From assembly GCA_013003145.1 (NCBI GenBank), contig JABDLH010000169.1, positions 1-14,955 of the forward strand: a DNA stretch of 14,955 nt, read 5' to 3'. Shown here one piece after another: positions 7,996-14,926 of the stretch. The position numbers and the translations under genes are program-made. Below the pieces are notes generated by a model. It was not told the DNA's origin. It saw only the letters and a program-made list of their open reading frames with translations, and ran no database searches. Within the stretch, counting starts at the first letter, position 1; the number at the start of each line of letters is the position of its first letter. This DNA is from Flavobacteriaceae bacterium. Lineage in GTDB: Bacteria; Bacteroidota; Bacteroidia; Flavobacteriales; Flavobacteriaceae.

Positions 7996-8994
7996 TTATA
8001 ATTTGTGTTGCAAAAATGGATAGTCTTCTTGTTCGTATACGGTATCGTACAGCTGTTCGATTGGAGGATACTCTGAATTATCTGCAAATTCTTCGCATTC
8101 CTTCACGAGCTCTTTCACTCGTTTATCAATAGCTTTTATCTCTTCTTCGGTAGCGTATTTCTTATCGAGAATCACTTCTTTCACCTGGCTGATTGGGTCG
8201 ATCTTCTTGTATTCTTCAACCTCATCCTTAGTTCGGTAATGCTGGGCATCAGACATAGAATGTCCCCTGTAGCGATACGTCTTCATCTCGAGGAAAGTAG
8301 GTCCGCCGCCAGAGCGGGCTCTTTCTATCGCCTTACTCATCTCCTGTGCTACGGTCGCTGGATCCATCCCATCAACCGGTCCACATGGCATTTCATATCC
8401 CAATCCAAGTTTCCAGATTTCCGTGCTATGCGAAGTTCGAGCTACTGATGTTCCCATGGCATAGCCATTGTTCTCACAGACGAAGACCACGGGCAATTGC
8501 CATAGCATGGCCAGGTTAAATGCTTCGTGGAGCGATCCTTGTCTTACAGCTCCATCACCCATATAACAAAGGGTTACCGCATCTCTCTTAAAATACTTAT
8601 CGGCAAATGCAAGACCGGCACCAAGAGGAATCTGTCCTCCTACAATACCATGCCCACCATAGAAACGATGTTCCTTTGAGAAGATGTGCATAGACCCTCC
8701 CATTCCTTTAGAAGTTCCGGTCACTTTACCGTACAATTCGGCCATCACTTTCTTGGGGTCTACCCCCATTCCTATCGGCTGAACGTGGTTCCTGTATGCA
8801 GTGATCATCCGGTCCTTAGTCAGGTCCATGGCATGTAATGCACCAGCTAATACAGCTTCCTGTCCGTTGTATAGATGAAGAAAGCCCCTCACCTTCTGTT
8901 GTATGTACACCGCTGCTAACTTGTCCTCGAATTTTCTCCAGAACAACATGTCTTCATACCATTTCAGGTAGACTTCCTTGGTAATTTTTTCCAT
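7996..8994 (-). CDS. pdhA: pyruvate dehydrogenase E1 component, alpha subunit
   Basis: Thiamine-diphosphate-dependent alpha subunit of pyruvate dehydrogenase E1 (332 residues), which decarboxylates pyruvate and acetylates the E2 lipoyl groups. The ThDP/Mg motif runs from GDGAVRQGS (GDG at 146-148) to CENN (175-176). Other family blocks are YRNHVQPIGMG (67-77), GKGMGG-like SKGMGGSMH (95-103), FYGGHGIVG (111-119) and the loop YRYRGHSMSD (240-249). It heads the tightly packed pdhA-pdhC-M28-SDR unit. The partner E1 beta subunit is not in the window; in Flavobacteriaceae it commonly lies elsewhere. A TATTTTTG -7 element is found about 80 bp upstream of the ATG. Confidence 0.97.
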   Translation of the reverse strand: MEKITKEVYLKWYEDMLFWRKFEDKLAAVYIQQKVRGFLHLYNGQEAVLAGALHAMDLTKDRMITAYRNHVQPIGMGVDPKKVMAELYGKVTGTSKGMGGSMHIFSKEHRFYGGHGIVGGQIPLGAGLAFADKYFKRDAVTLCYMGDGAVRQGSLHEAFNLAMLWQLPVVFVCENNGYAMGTSVARTSHSTEIWKLGLGYEMPCGPVDGMDPATVAQEMSKAIERARSGGGPTFLEMKTYRYRGHSMSDAQHYRTKDEVEEYKKIDPISQVKEVILDKKYATEEEIKAIDKRVKELVKECEEFADNSEYPPIEQLYDTVYEQEDYPFLQHKL

Positions 8995-9074
8995 TAATAC
9001 CGATTGTTTTTAATATTCTTCTCTAAATGAAACTGACCGGACACCCCAATGGGGCCCTGATTTTTGTAGGAGAA

Positions 9075-9082
9075 CAAAAATA
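9075..9082 (-). promoter_or_regulatory. putative -7 element of the pdhA promoter
   Basis: TATTTTTG on the minus strand matches the Bacteroidota -7 consensus TAnnTTTG, 80 bp upstream of the pdhA ATG. The expected -33 position, 19 bp upstream, reads TTT instead of TTG, so the match is only half. The 191-bp gap between cdd and pdhA holds no other obvious signal except a short inverted repeat, CCCC-AAT-GGGG, near 9044-9056. Confidence 0.45.
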
Positions 9083-9185
9083 CACATTAAATCAATAGTG
9101 AAAAAGAATTGCTAAAAAAGCTTAAAGCACTTTGAAAACGGTTTGAGTTCCATTTGGAAAATCCTCCTAATCCCTTTCTCCACAA

Positions 9186-9671
9186 TTAGTCCAGGTATGA
9201 TTTTCCAAAGGCAAGAGGAAGCAGATCCGCGATGGATGAACTCTTGTAAACCTCCCCTGAAGCGCCCATCATCAGGATTTCTATTCCATCATCCTGTCTT
9301 TGTTCATATTCCGCTATCGCCTGTCTGCAATTACCGCAAGGTGCAGCAGGAGTATCCACTTCTCTGCGGACAGAGTTAACGCTGATCGCTATAGCCTTTA
9401 CAGCAATTCCAGGAAAACGTGCCCCGGCATGGAAAATCGCCACCCTTTCCGCGCATAGCCCGGAAGGGTAAGAAGCATTTTCCTGGTTATTCCCAATTAC
9501 GATCTCTCCGTTGGCTAATAGGACGGCCGCTCCGACCTGGAAGCCGGAATAGGGGGCGTAAGCGTTCTCCCTGGCCAGGACAGCTGTCCGCATTAATTCC
9601 TGGTCCAAAACAGCTAATTCCTCCTGGCTGTCATAAATTTCAAGATCAAAAGTTACTTTCTTTTTGTGCAT
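9186..9671 (-). CDS. cdd: cytidine deaminase
   Basis: Zinc-dependent cytidine deaminase (cytidine/deoxycytidine to uridine/deoxyuridine; pyrimidine salvage), 161 residues, near the size of the small tetrameric enzymes but with about 25 extra N-terminal residues. Catalytic centre: CAER with Cys73 as zinc ligand and Glu75 as proton shuttle, and PCGNC with Cys112 and Cys115 as the other zinc ligands. The substrate-binding segment YAPYSGFQVGAAV (38-50) is typical. The start lies only 32 bp beyond the T-tract of the porV terminator, with no convincing separate promoter (the best candidate is TATATTTA, lacking the final G and a TTG). It is read in the same direction as porV, so expression may depend on read-through. 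Confidence 0.96.
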   Translation of the reverse strand: MHKKKVTFDLEIYDSQEELAVLDQELMRTAVLARENAYAPYSGFQVGAAVLLANGEIVIGNNQENASYPSGLCAERVAIFHAGARFPGIAVKAIAISVNSVRREVDTPAAPCGNCRQAIAEYEQRQDDGIEILMMGASGEVYKSSSIADLLPLAFGKSYLD

Positions 9672-9703
9672 GGTTAAATATACAATTAGCCCGTAATAAT
9701 AAT

Positions 9704-9729
9704 AAAAAAACCTGCCAAGGGCAGGTTTT
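9704..9729 (-). terminator. intrinsic terminator after porV
   Basis: The arms AAAACCTGCC (9707-9716) and GGCAGGTTTT (9720-9729) are perfect complements around a 3-base loop. On the minus strand the hairpin is followed by a run of seven T (9710-9704), a textbook intrinsic terminator for porV transcripts. Going the other way only four T follow. It lies between the porV stop (9759) and the cdd ATG (9671). Confidence 0.88.
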
Positions 9730-9758
9730 ATAATTTCTGTGCTGTGAGTTTAAGAAAA

Positions 9759-10904
9759 CTATTCATTAAAGAACTCCTGGCCTAAATTGAAAGTCAGGGA
9801 AAACCTAAGCGTATTTTCTAAAGGATTTCGCACTTGCGAGGTTGAAAAAAGATAGGATAGGTCTATCTGAGCTGACTGGTACCTGAAACCAGCACCCAAA
9901 GTAAAGAACTGTCTTGAACCTTTTAGTTCACTCTCGTTAAAATATCCTGTTCTGAACATGAATTTCTCTTGAAAAGCATACTCGGCACCTAAAGCCCATG
10001 TAAATTCTTTCAACTCTTCACTGAAACCATCCGGAGCATCCCCAAAAGATTTAAAGACACCGTCAAAAAAGCTGATTTCCTGGTATTCTGCGTTATCTTC
10101 TGAATCCACATCCCCGTCTCCGTCAAAATCCTGTGGAGTAGGAACCAGAAGCTTATTGAATTCTGTATAGATCCCGATCACGTTATCCTGATCCAGGATA
10201 AAGTCAAAGCCTGCACCAAATCCCAGATTGGTAGGAAGAAAATTCTCCTGCCCACCTTCATCGTATTTAATCTTGCCTCCGAGGTTAGAAATATTAAATC
10301 CTGCTCTCCACCTACCGTCAAAATTATTATAAGCGATCTCTGGTGATCTGTAAAATCCTGCCACGTCTACTGCAAATGAGCTAGCTGCCTGGGAATCCAC
10401 TGATCCGTTATCCGGTAATTTAAGGTTAGAACGGATAAACCTACCGGCCACCGCCATGGAAAATGTATTGCTCAGTTTTAATGAATACGACCCGTCAATG
10501 GCTAACTCATTGGGTTTTGCCACGGTCCCAGGATCATTCGCAAATTGCCGGAGTTCTATTTCTCCCAGGGTGAAATAACGAAGGCTCGCAGCAAAGGCGC
10601 TACGATCATTAAGTTTATTAAAATAGCTTCCACTGAGCAGGGATATATCTGTAGTTATGCTTTCCAGGTAAGGGGTATAACTCAGACCTATACCCATTTT
10701 CCTTTCAGCAAAAGCAAATTTGGCAGGGTTCCATTGTTGAGCGAAGGCATCCATAGAGGTTGCAACCCCCATATCCCCCATACCGGCAGACCTGGCATCG
10801 GCTGCGATGGTTAGGAATGGTACTGCGGTGGTAATTACTCTATCCTCTTGTGCCGAAACCTTACCGATCACTACCAGTAAAGCAAGCATCCATAATTTTT
10901 TCAT
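9759..10904 (-). CDS. porV: type IX secretion outer-membrane protein PorV (LptO)
   Basis: Outer-membrane beta-barrel of the FadL-like PorV family, 381 residues. In type IX secretion PorV collects secreted proteins with C-terminal T9SS signals from the translocon and presents them to the sortase PorU. A signal peptide (1-18, MKKLW...KVSA) is followed by the conserved start ITTAVPFLTIAADARSAGMG (24-43) and WNPAK (58-62). The rest alternates short amphipathic strands and ends in the barrel strand TLRFSLTFNLGQEFFNE. An Asp-rich loop, DFDGDGDVDSEDN (about 259-271), resembles a calcium-binding loop. It sits divergent to gldJ. The expected neighbour porU is missing. No clear promoter was found upstream; a terminator follows the gene. 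Confidence 0.93.
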   Translation of the reverse strand: MKKLWMLALLVVIGKVSAQEDRVITTAVPFLTIAADARSAGMGDMGVATSMDAFAQQWNPAKFAFAERKMGIGLSYTPYLESITTDISLLSGSYFNKLNDRSAFAASLRYFTLGEIELRQFANDPGTVAKPNELAIDGSYSLKLSNTFSMAVAGRFIRSNLKLPDNGSVDSQAASSFAVDVAGFYRSPEIAYNNFDGRWRAGFNISNLGGKIKYDEGGQENFLPTNLGFGAGFDFILDQDNVIGIYTEFNKLLVPTPQDFDGDGDVDSEDNAEYQEISFFDGVFKSFGDAPDGFSEELKEFTWALGAEYAFQEKFMFRTGYFNESELKGSRQFFTLGAGFRYQSAQIDLSYLFSTSQVRNPLENTLRFSLTFNLGQEFFNE

Positions 10905-11249
10905 GTTTGGTATTTCGTATTATAAGCGAGTAAAGTTGTTAATAATAAAGTTTCTACTCAAATTAATTAGATGTATGACACGCTAACGCCGTTTTTAACA
11001 ATATCTTATACTTTGCAGCCGATTTTTTACAGAACCCCTGTTTTATGGACATTGGGGCACTTTACAGCCTATTAATCCACTATCATTTAATTTTTCCTTC
11101 CATCTTAATGGATCATCTGAAAAAATACCCTGTCAACCATACTAGAATAACATTTAGCCCGTTATGACTTTGGATGACGAACCAAAATTTCCTTTCTGTA
11201 TTCCGGGAAGGGATTAAAACGTCTAAAAGCAAAATAATCTATTGAAATT

Positions 11250-11273
11250 GTCGTTTTACTAGCCGAAAGCGAC
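11250..11273 (+). promoter_or_regulatory. stem-loop upstream of gldJ (outer)
   Basis: GTCGTTTT (11250-11257) pairs with AAAGCGAC (11266-11273) over 8 bp with one G-U pair and an 8-base loop, about 150 bp before the gldJ ATG. No T-tract follows, so it is not a terminator. Whether it lies in the transcript is unknown. Confidence 0.3.
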
Positions 11274-11341
11274 TTAATCGGGTTGAGAAGGAATCTAACA
11301 GAGCACTTCCCGGTCCTTTTTAAAACTGATAATTAAAGGCT

Positions 11342-11356
11342 TATCCTTTCAGGATA
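11342..11356 (+). promoter_or_regulatory. perfect inverted repeat upstream of gldJ
   Basis: TATCCT-TTC-AGGATA is a perfect 6-bp inverted repeat with a 3-base spacer, 64 bp before the gldJ ATG, overlapping the palindrome GGATATCC (11352-11359). It could be an operator half-site pair or a leader hairpin; nothing in the sequence decides. Confidence 0.3.
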
Positions 11357-11420
11357 TCCCGGCCAAAAGTCTGATTGACCACTGGCGATTATCACAACAT
11401 ATTAAATTGACTAATAACAG

Positions 11421-13091
11421 ATGAAAAGACAGTTAATCAAAGTTACACTCTCTTGCGTAGTGATTGCAGGAACCCTTACGGCTACAAGTTGTAAGAAATC
11501 TTCTTCCTCCAAAAACGTTTCAAGAGCTACGGGCTGGAAGGTCAATGCCAAAGAAGGTGGCTTTCAGTACAACTCGGACTTCAAAGAGCAGGAAACCGCT
11601 CCCGGGCTGGTATTTGTAGAAGGCGGAACTTTTACTAAAGGAAAAGTCCAGGACGATGTGATGCACGAGTGGAACAATACTCCCACCCAGCAGCACGTTC
11701 AATCGTTCTATATGGATGAGACTGAGGTGACCAACGTGATGTACCTGGAATACCTTGATTACCTGAAAAGTGTATATCCGCCGGAAGATCCTAAATACGC
11801 CAACATCTATAAAGGTGCTTTACCGGACACTCTTGTCTGGAGAAACAGGTTGGGTTTCAATGAAACGATGACCAATAATTACCTTCGCCACCCCGCTTAT
11901 GCAGAATACCCCGTGGTGGGTGTAAACTGGGTACAAGCTGTTCAGTTCGCGGAATGGCGTACAGACCGGGTTAACGAGGCATTGCTGGAAAGAGAAGGAT
12001 ATCTCGCCAGTGACGCAAAATACGCTCCGGTAAACGGAGAAACTGCCGGTACCTTTAGTACCGAGGCATATTTGAATCGTCCTGAAACTACCTATGGTGG
12101 TCAGATCGATTCACTCCAGGGAAAAAAACAAAAAGATTCTGTCGCTGTGTACGCAAATCGTAACAGTGGAATCATCATGCCAGAATACAGGCTTCCTACC
12201 GAAACAGAATGGGAATATGCCGCCCTGGCCCTTATAGGGAAAAGGGAGTATAATTCTTATCGTGGTCGTAAAAAATATCCATGGGATGGGGAGTATACCA
12301 GGAATGGTCAACGTGTTGGACGAGGTGATCAGCTAGCTAATTTTAAACAAGGTGATGGTGACTACGGCGGAATTGCCGGATGGTCTGACGACGGCGCAGA
12401 TATCACTGCCGAGGTGAAATCTTACAAGCCTAACGATCACGGCTTATACGATATGGCAGGTAACGTGGCCGAATGGGTTGCAGATGTCTATCGCCCGATT
12501 GTCGATGACGAGATCAGTGATTTTAACTATTACCGAGGTAACGTTTATATGAAAGCGGCTATCGGAGAAGACGGAAAAGCCGAAGTCCTTTCAGAAAGTA
12601 TCGTATATGACACCCTCCCGAACGGTAAACTGGTTGCAGTAAACCTTCCAGGAGAAGTAGAAATGGTTCCCGTAGATGAGGATGAAACCTACTTAAGAAC
12701 CAACTTCTCCAGCAGTGACAACCGCTCCTACAGGGATGGAGATCCAGGATCTTCCAGGTTCTACGATAAGTTTGATGAGGACGATGAAGAAGGAGCCGAC
12801 AAACTGAGCATGTACAATGCTCCAAAACACAAAGTAGAACGCGATGAAGACGGTAACCTTATCCGTGAATACGATACCTCTAATAGCAGAACTTCTTTGA
12901 TCAATGACGAAGTAAGAGTTTATAAAGGAGGATCATGGAAAGACCGTGCATATTGGCTAGACCCCGCACAACGTAGGTATCTGCCACAGTACATGGCTAC
13001 AGATTATATCGGTTTCCGATGTGCCATGTCCAGGGTTGGATCCAAATCAACCGGGAAAAATAAAACCATACGAGGTAAAAAAGCAAGATAA
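11421..13091 (+). CDS. gldJ: gliding motility / type IX secretion lipoprotein GldJ
   Basis: Lipoprotein of the gliding-motility and type IX secretion machinery, 556 residues. In F. johnsoniae GldJ is needed for both processes, stabilises GldK, and is reported to lie on a helical track. The signal peptide ends in LTATSC with Cys24 as lipidation site. The body is a formylglycine-generating-enzyme (SUMF1) fold: LVFVEGGTFTKG (63-74), MDETEVTN (98-105), YRLPTETEWEYAA (256-268), LYDMAGNVAEWV (342-353), VYKGGSW (500-506), IGFRCA (530-535). An acidic stretch of about 140 residues (358-498) is inserted before KGGSW. The positions of both FGE active-site cysteines are filled by other residues, so it is structural. 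It ends in a basic tail (540-556). No Shine-Dalgarno sequence is seen; the start gives a proper signal peptide. Confidence 0.95.
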   Translation: MKRQLIKVTLSCVVIAGTLTATSCKKSSSSKNVSRATGWKVNAKEGGFQYNSDFKEQETAPGLVFVEGGTFTKGKVQDDVMHEWNNTPTQQHVQSFYMDETEVTNVMYLEYLDYLKSVYPPEDPKYANIYKGALPDTLVWRNRLGFNETMTNNYLRHPAYAEYPVVGVNWVQAVQFAEWRTDRVNEALLEREGYLASDAKYAPVNGETAGTFSTEAYLNRPETTYGGQIDSLQGKKQKDSVAVYANRNSGIIMPEYRLPTETEWEYAALALIGKREYNSYRGRKKYPWDGEYTRNGQRVGRGDQLANFKQGDGDYGGIAGWSDDGADITAEVKSYKPNDHGLYDMAGNVAEWVADVYRPIVDDEISDFNYYRGNVYMKAAIGEDGKAEVLSESIVYDTLPNGKLVAVNLPGEVEMVPVDEDETYLRTNFSSSDNRSYRDGDPGSSRFYDKFDEDDEEGADKLSMYNAPKHKVERDEDGNLIREYDTSNSRTSLINDEVRVYKGGSWKDRAYWLDPAQRRYLPQYMATDYIGFRCAMSRVGSKSTGKNKTIRGKKAR

Positions 13092-13113
13092 GACAGTTAC
13101 ACTAAAAACTGGG

Positions 13114-13147
13114 AAAAGCCCCGATCGTTGGATCGGGGCTTTTTTTT
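13114..13147 (+). terminator. intrinsic terminator after gldJ, directly before murF
   Basis: AAAAGCCCCGATC (13114-13126) pairs perfectly with GATCGGGGCTTTT (13131-13143) around the loop GTTG, followed by a run of eight T (13140-13147). It lies 23 bp after the gldJ stop and ends 11 bp before the murF start codon chosen here. Confidence 0.92.
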
Positions 13148-13158
13148 ATATTTATCCC

Positions 13159-14436
13159 ATGACCACAGAGCATTTATACGAGCACTTCCTGAAATCTTCA
13201 GGAGCTTGCACAGATACACGGAATATTTCGGAAAACTGCCTATTCTTCGCCTTGAAAGGTGATAATTTTAATGGTAACAAATTCGCCGGTGAAGCTATAG
13301 AACATGGAGCAATGCTCGCGGTTATCGACGAAGCAGAATATCATCAGGAAGGCAACACTATTCTGGTAGATAATGTGCTGGAATCACTGCAACAATTAGG
13401 AAGATATCACCGCATACATAGTAAAGCACGAGTTATTGGACTTACCGGTAGTAATGGTAAGACCACGACCAAGGAACTAATGCACTCGGTTTTATCTCAA
13501 TCCTACCGCGTAATCGCTACCCGGGGCAATTTGAATAATCATATCGGGGTTCCCCTCACCCTTCTTCGAATTAAGAAAGATACGGAGATCGCTATAGTTG
13601 AAATGGGAGCTAATCATCAGAAGGAAATAGAGTTTTTATGCAGTCTTGCCGAACCCGATTTTGGTTATATCACGAATTTTGGGAAGGCTCACCTGGAAGG
13701 ATTCGGTGGTGTAGCGGGCGTGATTGCGGGTAAAAGCGAGCTATATGATCATTTAAAAAACAAGAACGCTCCTATCTTCATGAATGCCGACGACCAGGTA
13801 CAACATGAAAAACTACAGTCGTACACAAAGAAGATCGGCTTTAGTACAACAGATGAGAATTTCTATCAAATTAAGTTCCTTGAAGCATCCCCTTTTGTTT
13901 CCCTGGAAGCAGAAGGAACCGTCATTAAGACCCAATTGGTTGGAAAATACAATTTCAACAATTGCTGTGCAGCCTTATTGGTGGGTAAATATTTTAATGT
14001 CCCCATGGTACTTATCCAAGATGCCCTTTCTGAATACATCCCGGAAAATAACCGTTCCCAGTTAGTAGAAAAGGCCGGTTACCACATCTTGCTGGACGCA
14101 TACAATGCCAACCCCACCAGTATGAAGGCGGCATTAGAGAATTTTGACCAACTGAGATCCAATACCAAGTGTGCCATACTGGGCGATATGTTTGAACTCG
14201 GGAAAGATGCAGAACAGGAGCACCAGGAGATCGCTGAATTAGCCGCAAAGAGCAATTTTTCAGAAGTTCTGCTGGTAGGTAAAAATTTCAGCAGATGCCA
14301 AACTACTTTAAAACAATTTGAAGGCTTTGAAAAACTATCCGAATACCTGGAAAAACACAAACTTCCAAAAGGTGATATCCTGATCAAGGGTTCCCGGGGA
14401 ATGGCATTGGAGCGAGTACTACCATTGCTTAACTGA
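13159..14436 (+). CDS. murF: UDP-N-acetylmuramoyl-tripeptide--D-alanyl-D-alanine ligase
   Basis: Cytoplasmic Mur ligase that adds D-Ala-D-Ala to UDP-MurNAc-tripeptide, the last cytoplasmic step of peptidoglycan precursor synthesis. I start it at the ATG at 13159 (MTTEHLYEHF, 425 residues, the usual length). The frame is open upstream to an ATG at 13021 inside gldJ, but that extension would be translated from gldJ's coding end and its terminator, so it is not real. Motifs: N-terminal substrate domain with ENCLFFALKGDNFNG (25-39), ATP-binding GLTGSNGKTTTKE (94-106, Lys101), TRGNLNNHIGVPLTLL, VEMGANHQKEI, GKAHLEGFGG, and in the C-terminal domain LDAYNANPTSM, AILGDMFELG and KGSRGMALE. It has no Shine-Dalgarno sequence and no visible promoter of its own. 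Confidence 0.96.
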   Translation: MTTEHLYEHFLKSSGACTDTRNISENCLFFALKGDNFNGNKFAGEAIEHGAMLAVIDEAEYHQEGNTILVDNVLESLQQLGRYHRIHSKARVIGLTGSNGKTTTKELMHSVLSQSYRVIATRGNLNNHIGVPLTLLRIKKDTEIAIVEMGANHQKEIEFLCSLAEPDFGYITNFGKAHLEGFGGVAGVIAGKSELYDHLKNKNAPIFMNADDQVQHEKLQSYTKKIGFSTTDENFYQIKFLEASPFVSLEAEGTVIKTQLVGKYNFNNCCAALLVGKYFNVPMVLIQDALSEYIPENNRSQLVEKAGYHILLDAYNANPTSMKAALENFDQLRSNTKCAILGDMFELGKDAEQEHQEIAELAAKSNFSEVLLVGKNFSRCQTTLKQFEGFEKLSEYLEKHKLPKGDILIKGSRGMALERVLPLLN

Positions 14437-14502
14437 GGATTTACCTCCGAAATGGACTAAGCTCGATTGCGACTGCGGTCTTGAATGCAGCCTGGCAGGT
14501 AG
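14437..14502. other. spacer between murF and the repeat array
   Basis: 66 bp without a gene. Its last part (about 14490-14502, CCTGGCAGGTAG) resembles the end of the repeat unit (GTCAGGCAGGTAC), so it may be a decayed partial copy at the left edge of the array. Confidence 0.5.
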
Positions 14503-14650
14503 AAAACCCAAATCCCGCTAAAGCGAGATTTGATTCTTTTATTCCCTCCCAACACTCAAGCAAGCTCAGCGTTGTCTGGGGATTACCGCGCTTCGCTTGG
14601 TGATCCATGTAAACCCACTGCTGCAATCCTGACTGCCGTCAGGCAGGTAC
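14503..14650. repeat. repeat unit 1
   Basis: 148 bp. It differs from unit 2 at about 6 positions (roughly 96% identity), among them GCGAG for GCGTG in the first hairpin. Its first hairpin (14510-14531) is followed by GATTCTTTTATT and could act as a weak terminator for murF. Confidence 0.88.
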
Positions 14651-14798
14651 AAAACCCAAATCCCGCTAAAGCGTGATTTGATTCTATTATTCCCTCCCAA
14701 CACTCAAGCAAGCTCAGCGCTGTCCGGGGATTACCGCGCTTCGCTTGGTGATCCAGGTAAACCCGCTGCTGCAATCCTGACTGCCGTCAGGCAGGTAC
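14651..14798. repeat. repeat unit 2
   Basis: 148 bp, complete, with all three hairpins. It differs from unit 3 at about 3 positions outside the deletion of unit 3. Confidence 0.88.
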
Positions 14799-14926
14799 AA
14801 AACCCAAATCCCGCTAAAGCGTGATTTGATTCTTTTATTCCCTCCCAACACTCAAGCAAGCTCAGCGCTGTCCGGGGATTACCGCGCTTCGCTTGGTGAT
14901 CCAGGTAAACCCACTCCTGCAATTAC
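14799..14926. repeat. repeat unit 3, with the third hairpin deleted
   Basis: 128 bp. Compared with units 1 and 2 it lacks 20 bp between GCAAT and TAC (junction at about 14923/14924). The missing piece is exactly the third hairpin with its overlapping alternative stem. The rest is nearly identical to unit 2. Confidence 0.88.

Larger units (their letters stand above)
10905..11420. other. divergent porV/gldJ intergenic region with small hairpins
   Basis: 516 bp, AT-rich, without a convincing gene. The longest small open frame I followed (11045-11167, 40 codons) has no family resemblance. Structures seen in the half next to gldJ: a stem GTCGTTTT/AAAGCGAC (11250-11273, one G-U pair, 8-base loop) and a perfect stem TATCCT-TTC-AGGATA (11342-11356). 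TATACTTTG at 11007-11015 resembles a -7 element but has the wrong inner spacing and no TTG upstream. The divergent promoters of porV and gldJ must lie here, but none matches the consensus. I recognise no remnant of porU. Confidence 0.6.

Noticed and set aside
7481..8023. 180-codon plus-strand ORF opposite pdhC
   Set aside because: It lies antisense to the lipoyl domains of pdhC, and its Ser/Pro-rich composition mirrors the acidic linker codons on the other strand.
11007..11015. TATACTTTG as the gldJ promoter
   Set aside because: The spacing between TA and TTTG does not fit TAnnTTTG, there is no TTG 19 bp upstream, and it lies about 400 bp from the ATG.
11045..11167. 40-codon ORF in the porV/gldJ intergenic region (MDIGALYSLL...)
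   Set aside because: No promoter, no ribosome-binding signal and no recognisable family. A frame of this length is expected by chance.
10905..11420. Remnant of porU
   Set aside because: I saw no recognisable stretch of PorU in the short frames I followed, and the region is too short to hold more than a fragment. A profile search could still reveal one.
11421..13091. Sulfatase-modifying (formylglycine-generating) enzyme
   Set aside because: Only the fold is shared. The active-site cysteines are absent, and the lipoprotein signal, acidic insertion and murF/porV context fit GldJ.
13021..13158. N-terminal extension of murF by 46 residues from an ATG inside gldJ
   Set aside because: It would be translated out of frame across the end of gldJ and the terminator hairpin. 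The start at 13159 gives the normal MurF length and N-terminus.
14441..14922. Three small minus-strand ORFs (61-63 residues) with near-identical peptides in the repeat array
   Set aside because: They are by-products of the repeated DNA: the 148-bp period and the 20-bp deletion both break frame, each ORF ends by reading into the next unit in a shifted frame, and there is no start signal.
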